DNA from: Microterricola gilva
Lineage (GTDB): Bacteria; Actinomycetota; Actinomycetes; Actinomycetales; Microbacteriaceae
Reading direction: 5' to 3'
NCBI RefSeq assembly: GCF_004217495.1
Contig: NZ_SHLC01000001.1
Location: 1,364,001 to 1,428,000, forward strand
Length of the DNA: 64,000 bases
Shown: piece after piece, positions 36,391-45,665 of the stretch
How the letters are laid out: each line of letters opens with the position of its first letter
How positions within the stretch are numbered: position 1 is the first letter of the stretch
Made by a program: the position numbers and the translations under genes
The notes under the pieces: generated by a model
Databases searched by the model: none
Told to the model about the DNA's origin: nothing
What the model saw: the letters and a program-made list of their open reading frames with translations, nothing else

Positions 36391-37149
36391 ATGTCCGGGC
36401 ATTCCAAGTGGGCAACGACCAAGCACAAGAAAGCCATCACGGATTCGCGCCGTGCAAAGGCCTTCGCCAAGCTGATCAAGAACATCGAGGTCGCCGCCAA
36501 GATGGGCGGTGCAGACCTCTCGGGCAACCCGACGCTCGTCGACGCCATCCAGAAGGCGAAGAAGACCTCGGTCCCCAACGACAACATCGATCGCGCCGTC
36601 AAGCGCGGCGCCGGCCTCACCGGTGAGTCGGTCGACTACACGACGATCATGTACGAGGGCTACGCCGCCAACGGTGTCGCGCTGCTGATCGAGTGTCTGA
36701 CCGACAACAAGAACCGCGCAGCGGCCGAGGTGCGCACCGCGGTCAGCCGCAACGGCGGCACCATGGGTGACCCGGGCAGCGTCGCGTACAACTTCCACCG
36801 CAAGGGCGTCATCGTCGTGTCGAAGACCGGCGACCTGACCGAGGACGCGATCCTGGACGCCGTGCTCGACGCCGGCGCAGAGGAGGTCAACGACGAGGGC
36901 GAGACCTTCGAGATCCTCACCGATCCGAGCGACATGGTCGCGGCCCGCGTCGCGCTGCAGGAGGCCGGGATCGACTACGACTCCGCCGACTCCGCCTTCG
37001 TGCCGTCGCTCAAGATCGAGGTCGACGCCGAGACCGCCCGCAAGGTGTTCAAGGTCATCGACGCACTCGAGGACCTCGATGACGTGCAGAACATCTACAG
37101 CAACTTCGATCTGAGCCCCGAGGTTCAGGCAGAGCTCGAGGCCGAGTAA
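36391..37149 (+). CDS. yebC: YebC/PmpR family protein (TACO1-like)
   Basis: 252 residues starting [20 protein letters not shown], the YebC signature; the middle block [23 protein letters not shown] is conserved. Members act as transcriptional regulators or, as found recently for bacterial and mitochondrial homologues, help ribosomes through difficult stretches. GGAG lies 8 nt before ATG 36391. It precedes ruvC by 4 nt, a conserved order. Confidence 0.95.
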   Translation: MSGHSKWATTKHKKAITDSRRAKAFAKLIKNIEVAAKMGGADLSGNPTLVDAIQKAKKTSVPNDNIDRAVKRGAGLTGESVDYTTIMYEGYAANGVALLIECLTDNKNRAAAEVRTAVSRNGGTMGDPGSVAYNFHRKGVIVVSKTGDLTEDAILDAVLDAGAEEVNDEGETFEILTDPSDMVAARVALQEAGIDYDSADSAFVPSLKIEVDAETARKVFKVIDALEDLDDVQNIYSNFDLSPEVQAELEAE

Positions 37150-37153
37150 GCCG

Positions 37154-37756
37154 ATGGCCGTGCGTGTGCTCGGCATCGACCCCGGTCTCACCCGTTGTGG
37201 TGTCGGAGTCGTCGATGTCGAGCCCAATCGCACGGCCAGGCTGGTCGATGTGAGCGTCATCCGCTCCGCGCCAGGCGACCCGATCGAGAAGCGCCTGCTC
37301 ACCGTCGCAACCGGGCTCGCCGAGCTGCTCGACCGGCACCAGCCGGACGCGGTCGCGCTCGAGCGCGTCTTCGCCCAGCACAATCTGAGCACGGTGATGG
37401 GCACAGCCCAGATCAGCGGCGTCGCACTGTTCCTCTCCGCCCAGCGCGGCCTCGCCGTCGGCCTGCACACCCCGAGCGAGGTCAAGGCCTCGATCACCGG
37501 CTACGGCGCGGCCGACAAGGCCCAGGTCGGCGCGATGGTGACCCGCATCCTGAAGTTGGCAGCACCGCCCAAGCCGGCGGATGCCGCCGATGCACTCGCG
37601 ATCGCGATCTGCCACGCCTGGCGCACGGGCGTGAGCGGCGGAACGCTGCCGGGCGCGCCCGGGCAGGCGGACGGCCTCACGCCCGCACAAAAGGCGTGGC
37701 GCGCCGCCGAGTCCGGCGCTCGCATGTCGGTGGCCCCCCGTAGTCTTAAGCGGTGA
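37154..37756 (+). CDS. ruvC: Holliday junction resolvase RuvC
   Basis: 200 residues. The four acidic residues are recognisable in VLGIDPGLTRCG (Asp8), ALERVFAQHN (Glu), and PKPADAADALAIAICHA (two Asp). It cuts four-way junctions in the RuvABC complex. The frame ends GTGA with the ruvA start, so ruvC-ruvA-ruvB are coupled. The C-terminal 40 residues are variable. Confidence 0.95.
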   Translation: MAVRVLGIDPGLTRCGVGVVDVEPNRTARLVDVSVIRSAPGDPIEKRLLTVATGLAELLDRHQPDAVALERVFAQHNLSTVMGTAQISGVALFLSAQRGLAVGLHTPSEVKASITGYGAADKAQVGAMVTRILKLAAPPKPADAADALAIAICHAWRTGVSGGTLPGAPGQADGLTPAQKAWRAAESGARMSVAPRSLKR

Positions 37757-38379
37757 TCTCTTCCGTTCGTGGCCTCGTGCTCTCTGCTCTCGGTTCAACC
37801 GTCGTCGTCGAGGTCGGGGGAGTCGGACTGGCGATCAACGTCACGCCCGCGACGGCCCTCGCCGCCCGGATCGGGCAGGAGCTGCGCCTGCACACGACTC
37901 TCGTCGTGCGTGAGGACGCCCTGACCCTCTACGGCTTCGACAGCGCGGACGAGCTCGCCGTGTTCGAGCTGCTCACCGGCGTGACGGGCGTCGGCCCGAA
38001 GTCGGGCCTCGGCGTGCTCGCCGTGCTCAGCCCCGACCAGGTCGCCCGTGCCGTTGCCGACGAGGACGACGCGGCATTCCGCAAGGTCAGCGGCATCGGC
38101 CCGAAGACCGCGAAACTCATCGTGCTCTCGCTGACCGGCAAGCTCGCCGTCACCGCGGCCAGCGCACCGAACGTGGCCAGGGTGGCTCCGACCGCCATCG
38201 GCGAGAGCGTCCTCGCCGCGCTCGTCGGACTCGGCTGGTCGGAGAAGGTGGCCGTCCAGGCCGTCGAGGAGACGCTCGCGGAGGCCGGCGATGCAGACAA
38301 GGCGTCCGTCGCCGTTCTGCTGCGGCTCGCGCTCGGCCGCCTCGGCCCGGCCCAGCACACGATCGGCGGCCGCTCGTGA
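37753..38379 (+). CDS. ruvA: Holliday junction branch migration protein RuvA
   Basis: 208 residues. N-terminal OB fold ([20 protein letters not shown]), two helix-hairpin-helix motifs ([15 protein letters not shown] and [13 protein letters not shown]) that bind the junction, and domain III at the C-terminus ([19 protein letters not shown]) that contacts RuvB. GTG 37753. Overlaps ruvC and ruvB by 4 nt each. Confidence 0.96.
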   Translation: MISSVRGLVLSALGSTVVVEVGGVGLAINVTPATALAARIGQELRLHTTLVVREDALTLYGFDSADELAVFELLTGVTGVGPKSGLGVLAVLSPDQVARAVADEDDAAFRKVSGIGPKTAKLIVLSLTGKLAVTAASAPNVARVAPTAIGESVLAALVGLGWSEKVAVQAVEETLAEAGDADKASVAVLLRLALGRLGPAQHTIGGRS

Positions 38380-39437
38380 ACTACGACGACACCCCGGCCG
38401 AGCTGCTCGCGCCCGAGCTGGAGTCCGACGCCGAGCTCGCATTCGAGGGCGCGCTGCGCCCGGCATCGCTGAGCGAGTTCGTCGGCCAGGTCAAGGTGCG
38501 CGGCCAGCTCCAGCTCCTGCTGACGGCAGCGACCATGCAGGGGAGAACACCGGACCACATCCTTTTTGCAGGGCCGCCCGGCCTCGGCAAGACGACCCTC
38601 GCGATGATCGTCGCCCAGGAGGGCAATCGCCCGCTGCGGATGGCGAGCGGACCCGCCATTCAGCACGCGGGCGACCTGGCCGCCGTGCTCAGTTCGCTCG
38701 TTCCCGGCGAGGTGCTCTTCATCGACGAGATCCACCGGATGGCGCGGTCAGCGGAAGAGATGCTCTACCTCGCCATGGAGGACTTCCGCATCGACATCAT
38801 GGTCGGCAAGGGTGCCGGTGCCACCTCCGTCCCGCTCGAACTGGCCCCGTTCACCCTCGTCGGCGCGACGACGAGGGCCGGGCTCCTGCCGAACCCCTTG
38901 CGCGACCGCTTCGGCTTCACAGCGCGCCTCGAGTTCTACGCCGATGACGAGCTCGAGCAGGTGCTCACCCGCGCGGCATCCCTGCTCGGCCTGGACATCG
39001 ACCGCGAGGCGCTGGCAGAGATCGCCGGCCGGTGCCGGGGAACGCCGCGCATCGCCAACCGACTGCTGCGCCGCGTGCGCGACTACGCCCTGGTCTACTC
39101 CGATCGGAGCGGACCATCCGGCGCGGGCACGGCCGACATCCATTCGGTGCGCGCGGCCCTCGAGCTCTACGATGTCGACGCGCTCGGCCTCGACCGTCTC
39201 GACCGCGCGGTGATGCAGATCATCCTCACGCGCTTCAACGGTGGACCGGTCGGACTCAACACGCTCGCCGTCTCTGTCGGCGAGGAGAGCGAGACGATCG
39301 AGGCCGTCGTCGAGCCATTTCTGGTGCGCATCGGACTCTTAACCCGCACCCCGCGGGGGCGTGTCGCCACCCCGGATGCGTGGCAGCACTTCGGCATGCA
39401 CCCGGCGTCGGCTGGGACACTGCTGGATGACCTATAA
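38376..39437 (+). CDS. ruvB: Holliday junction branch migration ATPase RuvB
   Basis: 353-residue AAA+ motor. Walker A GPPGLGKT at 66-73, Walker [11 protein letters not shown], sensor 1 GATTRAGLL, arginine finger in NPLRDRFGF, and a C-terminal winged helix. Forms hexamers on either side of RuvA. GTG start, 4-nt overlap with ruvA. Confidence 0.97.
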   Translation: MNYDDTPAELLAPELESDAELAFEGALRPASLSEFVGQVKVRGQLQLLLTAATMQGRTPDHILFAGPPGLGKTTLAMIVAQEGNRPLRMASGPAIQHAGDLAAVLSSLVPGEVLFIDEIHRMARSAEEMLYLAMEDFRIDIMVGKGAGATSVPLELAPFTLVGATTRAGLLPNPLRDRFGFTARLEFYADDELEQVLTRAASLLGLDIDREALAEIAGRCRGTPRIANRLLRRVRDYALVYSDRSGPSGAGTADIHSVRAALELYDVDALGLDRLDRAVMQIILTRFNGGPVGLNTLAVSVGEESETIEAVVEPFLVRIGLLTRTPRGRVATPDAWQHFGMHPASAGTLLDDL

Positions 39438-39512
39438 TTCAAGCTGGCTCACCATGCACCGCGCTAGACAGCAGCGGTTGTCCAGCCGCAACTCGGAAGG
39501 TTTTCCAACTTT

Positions 39513-39920
39513 ATGGATCCGTTGACAATGATCATGCTCGCCGTTCTCGCGGTGCTCATCTTCTTCATGTTCCGCAACAGCCGCAAGCGCCAGAAGGATG
39601 CAGCAGAGCTGCAGACCCAGGTCGTTCCCGGTGCCAAGGTCATGACCAACTCCGGCCTCTACGGAACCATCCTCTCGATCGACGAGGAGGAGAACGAGGT
39701 ACTCCTCGAGTCGACCCCCGGCACCGTTCTGGCACTGCACCGCCAGACGATCGCCCGCGTCGTCACCCCCGTCGCTGCTGCGGCCACCCCGGATGCAGCG
39801 GATTCCGCCATCGACGACGCCGCTCCCGAGTTCGGTGAGCGCATCGAGGGTGCCGGCACCGAGCCAGGCACCGAGTCCGGCGAAGCAGATGGCTCGACCG
39901 ACAAGAAGTCGAACGACTAA
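39513..39920 (+). CDS. yajC: Preprotein translocase subunit YajC
   Basis: 135 residues: one N-terminal membrane helix (about 5-20), then the conserved RKRQKDAAELQTQVVPGAKVMT and GLYGTILSI region, and a low-complexity acidic tail. YajC associates with SecDF in the Sec holotranslocon. It sits 75 nt after ruvB and is followed by a terminator before secD. Confidence 0.93.
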   Translation: MDPLTMIMLAVLAVLIFFMFRNSRKRQKDAAELQTQVVPGAKVMTNSGLYGTILSIDEEENEVLLESTPGTVLALHRQTIARVVTPVAAAATPDAADSAIDDAAPEFGERIEGAGTEPGTESGEADGSTDKKSND

Positions 39921-39933
39921 ATAGTCCGTTTTC

Positions 39934-39963
39934 CGTGCCCACGCCGATGAAGGCGTGGGCACG
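39934..39963 (+). terminator. Hairpin between yajC and secD
   Basis: CGTGCCCACGCC-GATGAA-GGCGTGGGCACG: 12-bp stem, 6-nt loop, 13 nt after the yajC stop. No T-run follows, so it may be a weak terminator or an RNA-stability element within one operon. Confidence 0.6.
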
Positions 39964-39986
39964 AACGTAGAAAGCTGAGTTCCGCG

Positions 39987-41726
39987 GTGGCAAAGTCGAC
40001 CCCGGTCAAGAAAGCCTGGCGTTCCCTCACCTGGCTTGCCGTCATCATCGTCGGCCTGTTCGCCGTCAATGCAGCAGGCGTCATCTGGGGCGGTGGTTCG
40101 TGGACGCCCAAGCTCGCACTCGACCTCGAGGGCGGAACGCAGATCATTCTCGCGCCCAAGCTGGAGAGCGGCCAGACCGTCTCGCAGGAGCAGCTTGACC
40201 AGGCCGTGACGATCATCCGTCAGCGCGTCGACGCCTCCGGTGTCTCCGAGGCGGAGATCAACACCCAGGGTGGCCAGAACATCGTCGTGGCGATCCCCGG
40301 CGAGCTCGATGACGAGACGCGCAACCGGATCCAGTCGTCGGCCAAGTTGGAGCTGCGCCCCGTGCTCGTCGCCGGCGCGCCGACCAACGCGTCGATCGAT
40401 GGCGAGTCCACCGCGACCCCGGAGCCCAGTGCAACGCCAAACCCCGAGCTGGAGACGACTCCGAGCGTCACGCCCAGCAACGGCAGCGACCTCAACTGGG
40501 TCACCCCGGCGCTGCAGGCAGAGTTCGAGAGCTTTGACTGCGCATCAACGGAGGCCGCGACGGCCAACGCCGCGCCGGCCGACAAGCCCCTCGTCACCTG
40601 TGACGTCGACGGAACGGTCAAGTACATCCTCGGCCCGGTCGAGGTTGAGGGTGCAAACATCTCCGACGCCTCGGCGGGCATGGAGACCACGCAGTCCGGT
40701 GCCACGACGGGCCGCTGGGTCGTCAACCTCGTCTTCGACGACCAGGGCACCAAAGACTTCGCCGAGGTCAGCACGCGTCTGTTCGGTCTGAAGGCGACCC
40801 CGCCGCTCGACCAGTTCGCCTTCGTCATCGACGGCCAGGTGCTCTCCGCCCCGTCGATGAACGGCATCATCACCGACGGACGCCCGTCCATCTCCGGTCA
40901 GTTCACCGAGGAGAGCTCCAAGGCTCTCGCCGACCAGCTCAAGTTCGGTGCACTGCCGATCAGCTTCACAGTGCAGAGCTCCGAGACCATCTCGCCGACG
41001 CTCGGAAGCTCGCAGCTGCAGAGCGGAATGATCGCGGGTCTGATCGGTCTGCTCCTCGTCGTCATCTACACGCTCTTCCAATACCGTCTCCTCGGCATGG
41101 TCACGATCGCGTCGCTCGTCGTCGCCGGTGTCATGACCTACATCGTGATCACGATCCTGTCGTGGCGCGAGGGCTACCGACTCTCGCTGGCCGGTGTCGC
41201 CGGTCTGATCGTGGCGATCGGTTTCACGGCTGACTCCTTCATCGTCTACTTCGAACGTGTGAGAGACGAGTTGCGCGAGGGTCGCATCCTCACCTCCGCC
41301 GTCGAGGCCGGCTGGAAACGCGCCGTCAGAACGATCTTCGCCTCCAAGGCGACGAACCTGCTCGCCGCCATCGTGCTGTTCCTGATCGCGGTCGGCAACG
41401 TGCGTGGCTTCGCCTACACGCTCGGCGTCACGACGATCATCGACGTGATCATCGTCATCCTGTTCACGCACCCGATGCTTCAGCTGCTCTCGCGGACGAA
41501 GTTCTTCTCCAGCGGCCACCCGTGGAGCGGTCTCGACCCGCAGGCACTCGGCGCGATCTACCGCGGACGTGCGGAGTTCCGCAAGCCAGCAGCGTCCGTC
41601 GACGCGAAGAAGGCGGCATCCAGCGCCAAGGAAGCCGAGAAGCGCCAGACGATCGCCGAGCGCAAGGCCGCAGAGCTGACCGCGGCGAGCACCGGAACCA
41701 AGACCACGGAAGGCAAGGAATCCTGA
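39987..41726 (+). CDS. secD: Protein translocase subunit SecD
   Basis: 579-residue RND-type membrane protein. One N-terminal helix, the DLEGGTQIIL motif, a large extracytoplasmic domain with a Pro/Thr/Ser-rich insert (about 145-170), then five clustered membrane helices starting near 340. The C-terminal tail of about 60 residues is Ala/Lys-rich and cytoplasmic. SecDF uses the proton gradient to pull proteins out of SecYEG. GTG 39987; the stop shares a base with secF. Confidence 0.96.
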   Translation: MAKSTPVKKAWRSLTWLAVIIVGLFAVNAAGVIWGGGSWTPKLALDLEGGTQIILAPKLESGQTVSQEQLDQAVTIIRQRVDASGVSEAEINTQGGQNIVVAIPGELDDETRNRIQSSAKLELRPVLVAGAPTNASIDGESTATPEPSATPNPELETTPSVTPSNGSDLNWVTPALQAEFESFDCASTEAATANAAPADKPLVTCDVDGTVKYILGPVEVEGANISDASAGMETTQSGATTGRWVVNLVFDDQGTKDFAEVSTRLFGLKATPPLDQFAFVIDGQVLSAPSMNGIITDGRPSISGQFTEESSKALADQLKFGALPISFTVQSSETISPTLGSSQLQSGMIAGLIGLLLVVIYTLFQYRLLGMVTIASLVVAGVMTYIVITILSWREGYRLSLAGVAGLIVAIGFTADSFIVYFERVRDELREGRILTSAVEAGWKRAVRTIFASKATNLLAAIVLFLIAVGNVRGFAYTLGVTTIIDVIIVILFTHPMLQLLSRTKFFSSGHPWSGLDPQALGAIYRGRAEFRKPAASVDAKKAASSAKEAEKRQTIAERKAAELTAASTGTKTTEGKES

Positions 41727-42742
41727 TGGCCAACCGCCTGGCAACCTTCGGAAACGACCTCTACACCGGGAAGCGCTCCTTCGACTTCGTCGGCAAGCGC
41801 AACATCTGGTACTCCATCATCGGCCTGCTGGTCCTGCTCTCGATCGCCATCCCGATCGCCAAGGGCGGTTTCAACTTCGGCATCGAGTTCCGTGGCGGAT
41901 CGCAGTTCGTCGTCACGAGCGTCGAGGGCGCCACTCAGGAGCCGGCCATCGAGGCCGTCGCCTCCGTGGTCCCGGATGCCGTCGCCCGCGTCACGACCGT
42001 CGGTGACTCCGGCGTGCGTGTGCAGACCGACCAGCTGAGCCAGGCCGAGAACCGTGAAGTCGCGGCCGCCCTCGCCGAGGCCTACTCCGTGCCGGAGTCG
42101 GAGGTCACCTCCTCCTTCATCGGACCGGTGTGGGGCGCTGACGTGACGCGCCAGACGATCCAGGGACTCGTCGTCTTCCTGCTGCTGGCGGCTGTCGGCA
42201 TGGCGCTCTACTTCCGCACCTGGAAGATGTCGCTTGCGGCCATCGCCGCCCTGCTCGTCGACCTCGTGATCACCGTCGGCGTCTACGCGGCGACCGACTT
42301 CGAGATCACGCCGGCGGCCGTCATCGGTATTCTGACAATCCTCGCGTACTCGCTCTACGACACCGTCGTGGTGTTCGACAAGATCCGCGAGAACACGACG
42401 GAGGACGCGGTCAAGTCGAAGCACACCTTCGCCGAGTCGACCAACCTCGCCGTCAACCAGACCCTCGTGCGATCGATCAACACCAGCGTCGTCGCCGTGC
42501 TGCCCGTCGCAGCGATCCTCTTCATCGGATCGTTCGTGCTGGGCGCAGACACCCTGCGCGACATCTCACTCGCACTGTTCATCGGCATCCTGGTCGGCAC
42601 CTGGTCGACCGTGTTCCTCGCGGCGCCGATGTACGTGCAGTTCCGCAAGGGCGAGAAAGAGGTCGTGCGCCACGACAAGTCGGTTCTCGCGGCCCGTGAG
42701 AAGGCCGCGGCCGCCGCTGCCGCCGAAGCCGTCACGGCGTAG
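41726..42742 (+). CDS. secF: Protein translocase subunit SecF
   Basis: 338 residues. The start MANRLATFGNDLYTGKRSFD leads to the first helix; GIEFRGGSQFVV is the D1 motif; membrane helices 2-6 hold AYSLYDTVVVFDKIREN and the C-terminal ETLRD-type segment (GADTLRDISLALFIGILVG). ATG 41726 overlaps the secD stop by 1 nt (TGATG); the upstream frame is secD coding out of phase. Confidence 0.96.
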   Translation: MANRLATFGNDLYTGKRSFDFVGKRNIWYSIIGLLVLLSIAIPIAKGGFNFGIEFRGGSQFVVTSVEGATQEPAIEAVASVVPDAVARVTTVGDSGVRVQTDQLSQAENREVAAALAEAYSVPESEVTSSFIGPVWGADVTRQTIQGLVVFLLLAAVGMALYFRTWKMSLAAIAALLVDLVITVGVYAATDFEITPAAVIGILTILAYSLYDTVVVFDKIRENTTEDAVKSKHTFAESTNLAVNQTLVRSINTSVVAVLPVAAILFIGSFVLGADTLRDISLALFIGILVGTWSTVFLAAPMYVQFRKGEKEVVRHDKSVLAAREKAAAAAAAEAVTA

Positions 42743-42778
42743 GCTGACTGAGCCCGTGAGACGCAGGGAGGTGTCCAG

Positions 42779-45031
42779 ATGAGCGATTCGCCGTCATCGA
42801 CAGCCTCCCTGCGCCGTCTCGTGCCTCGGATCTTCTCCAAGGCGCAGCCGGCCGGTGCCGTCGACACCCTGGTCCGCACGGTGCGCATGCACCACCCCAA
42901 GGCCGACCTCACCGTCATCGAGCGCGCATACACGGCGGCCGAGCGCGCACACAGCGGGCAGAAGCGCCGCAGCGGTGAGCCGTACATCACGCATCCGCTC
43001 GCGGTCGCGCAGATCCTCGCCGACCTCGGCATCGGCTCCAAGACCGTTGCGGCCGCCCTGCTGCACGACACCGTCGAGGACACCGCGTACACGCTCGAGC
43101 AGCTGCGCGGCGACTTCGGCGACGAGATCGCAATGCTCGTCGACGGTGTCACTAAGCTCGACAAGGTCAAGTACGGCGACTCCACCCAGGCGGAGACCGT
43201 CCGCAAGATGATCGTCGCGATGTCCAAAGACATCCGCGTGCTCATCATCAAGCTCGCCGACCGGCTGCACAACGCGCGCACCTGGGGTTTCGTCCCGGCC
43301 GAGTCCGCCGCCCGCAAGGCGACGGAGACCCTCGAGATCTACGCCCCGTTGGCGCATCGCCTCGGCATCCAGGCGATCAAGTGGGAGCTCGAAGACCTTT
43401 CATTCGCCGTGCTCTACCCCAAGCTCTACGCCGAGATCGAGAGCCTCGTCCGCCAGCGCACCCCGCAGCGCGAGGAGTTCGTGCAGTCGGTGATCGACGC
43501 GGTCAACGAAGACCTGCGCGCATCCAAGATCCGCGGTCAGGTCGTCGGCCGCCCCAAGCAGTACTACTCGATCTACCAGAAGATGGTGCTGCGCGGCCGC
43601 GACTTCGACGAGATCTACGACCTCGTCGGCATCCGGGTGCTCGTCAACTCCGTGCGCGACTGCTATGCGGTGCTCGGCGCCATCCACGCCAGGTGGACAC
43701 CGCTGCCCGGCCGTTTCAAGGACTACATCGCCACCCCGAAGTTCAACCTCTACCAGTCGCTGCACACCACCGTGCTCGGCCCGGAGGGGCGTCCAGTCGA
43801 GCTGCAGATCCGCACGCAGGAGATGCACCAGCGCGCCGAGTTCGGTGTCGCGGCGCACTGGAAGTACAAGGAGCAGCTGGCGACGGGCAAGCCCGGCTCG
43901 TCGGCGCTGCAGAACGACACCGACATGGCCTGGCTCGCCCACATCTCCGACTGGCAGGCGGAGACGGCAGACCCAGGCGAGTTCCTCGACTCGCTGCGCT
44001 ACGAGATCGGCGCGAAAGAGGTCTACGTCTTCACGCCGAAGGGCCGGGTGATCGGGCTGCCTGCCGGCGCGACACCGGTCGACTTCGCCTACGCCGTGCA
44101 CACCGAGATCGGGCACCGCACCATGGGGTCCAAGGTGAACGGCCGGCTCGTTCCGCTGGAGACGGAGCTCAACACTGGCGATGTCGTCGAGGTGTTCACC
44201 TCGAAGAACCCCGACTCCGGGCCCAGCCAGGACTGGCTGAACTTCGTCAAGAGCCCGCGTGCCAGGAACAAGATCCGGCAGTGGTTCACCAAGGAACGCC
44301 GCGACGAGGCCATCGAGCAGGGCAGGGATGCCATCGCTCGCGCCATGCGCAAGCAGAACCTGCCCCTGCAGAAGCTGATGAGCCAGGACTCCTTCGCGGA
44401 GGTCGCGGCCCAGATGAAGTACGTCGACGTCTCGGCGCTCTACGCCGCCGTCGGTGAGGGGCACGTGTCGACGCAGTCGGTGCTCGAGAAGGTCGTCGCG
44501 GCCGTGCAGGCCGTCGACGAGACGGACGGCCCCGAGCTTTCCATCCCCGTCAAGGGGCGCACGCAGCAGCTGCGCAGCAGCGACTCCGGTGTGCTCGTGC
44601 GCGGGGCGCCCGACATCCTGGTCAAGCTCGCCCGGTGCTGCACCCCGGTTCCTGGCGACGAGATCGTCGGCTTCATCACGCGTGGATCCGGTGTCTCCGT
44701 GCATCAGGCCAACTGCCACAATGTGCAGTCGCTGCTGAACGAGCCGGAGCGCATGATCGAGGTCGCCTGGGCGCCGACATCCAAGAGCCTCTTCCTCGTG
44801 CAGATCCAGATCGAGGCCCTCGACAGGGCCGGGCTGCTCTCCGATGTCACCCGCGTGCTCTCTGAGCACCACGTGAACATTCTCTCCGCGAACGTCTCGA
44901 CCTCGAGCGATCGCCTCGCGCTCAGCCGCTTCGTCTTCGAGATGGGCGACACGACGCACCTCGACCGCGTGCTGAACGCGGTGCGGCGCATCGACGCCGT
45001 CTACGACGTGTACCGCGTCAGCGACGGCTAG
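42779..45031 (+). CDS. relA: Bifunctional (p)ppGpp synthetase/hydrolase (Rel)
   Basis: 750-residue long RSH enzyme controlling the stringent response. The HD hydrolase domain contains ITHPLAVAQILADLG and LLHDTVEDT (about 70-105); the synthetase domain includes GRPKQYYSIYQKM and YDLVGIRVLVNS (about 255-290); then TGS (VYVFTPKGRVIGLPAGATPV, about 420), the helical/zinc-finger region (CCTPVPGDEIVGFITRGSGV) and an ACT domain at the end. The intact HD motif argues for both activities, as is usual when a single RSH enzyme is present. Conserved position after secDF. Confidence 0.96.
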   Translation: MSDSPSSTASLRRLVPRIFSKAQPAGAVDTLVRTVRMHHPKADLTVIERAYTAAERAHSGQKRRSGEPYITHPLAVAQILADLGIGSKTVAAALLHDTVEDTAYTLEQLRGDFGDEIAMLVDGVTKLDKVKYGDSTQAETVRKMIVAMSKDIRVLIIKLADRLHNARTWGFVPAESAARKATETLEIYAPLAHRLGIQAIKWELEDLSFAVLYPKLYAEIESLVRQRTPQREEFVQSVIDAVNEDLRASKIRGQVVGRPKQYYSIYQKMVLRGRDFDEIYDLVGIRVLVNSVRDCYAVLGAIHARWTPLPGRFKDYIATPKFNLYQSLHTTVLGPEGRPVELQIRTQEMHQRAEFGVAAHWKYKEQLATGKPGSSALQNDTDMAWLAHISDWQAETADPGEFLDSLRYEIGAKEVYVFTPKGRVIGLPAGATPVDFAYAVHTEIGHRTMGSKVNGRLVPLETELNTGDVVEVFTSKNPDSGPSQDWLNFVKSPRARNKIRQWFTKERRDEAIEQGRDAIARAMRKQNLPLQKLMSQDSFAEVAAQMKYVDVSALYAAVGEGHVSTQSVLEKVVAAVQAVDETDGPELSIPVKGRTQQLRSSDSGVLVRGAPDILVKLARCCTPVPGDEIVGFITRGSGVSVHQANCHNVQSLLNEPERMIEVAWAPTSKSLFLVQIQIEALDRAGLLSDVTRVLSEHHVNILSANVSTSSDRLALSRFVFEMGDTTHLDRVLNAVRRIDAVYDVYRVSDG

Positions 45032-45578
45032 CCGCCCAGAGACGGATCCGTTCCTCGGCCATGGCCGTGTTGGGCAGACGGAAGCGGGAGCGCAGCGCCG
45101 AGCGCGCCACGGCGGGGGAGAGCCCGGCCGTTGCCGCGATCGCAGCGGCGACCGCGATGGCGCGCCGTGTGCCGAGTTCGTCGTCGAGCAGCACGTCGAC
45201 GAGCGTGCGCGTTGGGGTGGTGACCCGGCATCCGCCGATGAGCACGAGCTCGCGCTCGGCGATCACGACCTGCCGCATGGCGTAGGCGCGCGGCCGCCGC
45301 GGCCGGGCGCCGATGCCAGCAGGCAGGGCGAACTGCGGTGGCTGCGGCGGCTCGGCGAGTGCACCGTGCAGCCAGGCGGCGCTGAGCCGCTCCACGAAGG
45401 CGTGCTCGGGAAGCGCGGCGGCCAGGCCGGCGGCCAGCGAGGCGGGAAACGGCGGCAGGTCGACCGGGCAGAACATCTCGGCCAGCGGGTAGAGCTCGCC
45501 GTCCAGCCGCGCGGCCGAGAGTTCAGCGATCGAGAGCGTCGCCGTGCCGATGAGCGGTGATGACGGTGGAGTGCGCAT
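45018..45578 (-). CDS. AbiEi-antitoxin-like protein
   Basis: 186 residues. The middle stretch YAMRQVVIAERELVLIGGCR followed by VTTPTRTLVDVLLDDELGTR resembles the central region of AbiEi-type antitoxin-family proteins (GLRVTSPERTLLDLA pattern). No AbiEii toxin gene is adjacent, and the Ala/Pro-rich N-terminal half has no winged helix that I can recognise, so a defence role is doubtful. It overlaps the relA 3' end by 14 nt on the opposite strand. Confidence 0.6.
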   Translation of the reverse strand: MRTPPSSPLIGTATLSIAELSAARLDGELYPLAEMFCPVDLPPFPASLAAGLAAALPEHAFVERLSAAWLHGALAEPPQPPQFALPAGIGARPRRPRAYAMRQVVIAERELVLIGGCRVTTPTRTLVDVLLDDELGTRRAIAVAAAIAATAGLSPAVARSALRSRFRLPNTAMAEERIRLWAASRR

Positions 45579-45590
45579 GACCCAACAGTG

Positions 45591-45626
45591 AAGCGGCGCG
45601 CCTCGTCGAAACGAGACGCGCCGCTT
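45591..45626. terminator. Hairpin terminator near the DUF349 gene
   Basis: AAGCGGCGCG-c-CTCGT-CGAA-ACGAG-a-CGCGCCGCTT: a 15-bp stem with one mismatch and a CGAA tetraloop, followed by TCTGTGG. On the minus strand it lies 40 nt past the DUF349 stop and just before the AbiEi-like gene. Confidence 0.8.
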
Positions 45627-45665
45627 TCTGTGGAGAATTCACTCCGGGCGTGCTGTTGTGGAGAA

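Noticed and set aside
43400-44959. A 519-codon open frame antisense to relA
   Set aside because: Shadow of relA codon bias; no family resemblance and no ribosome site.
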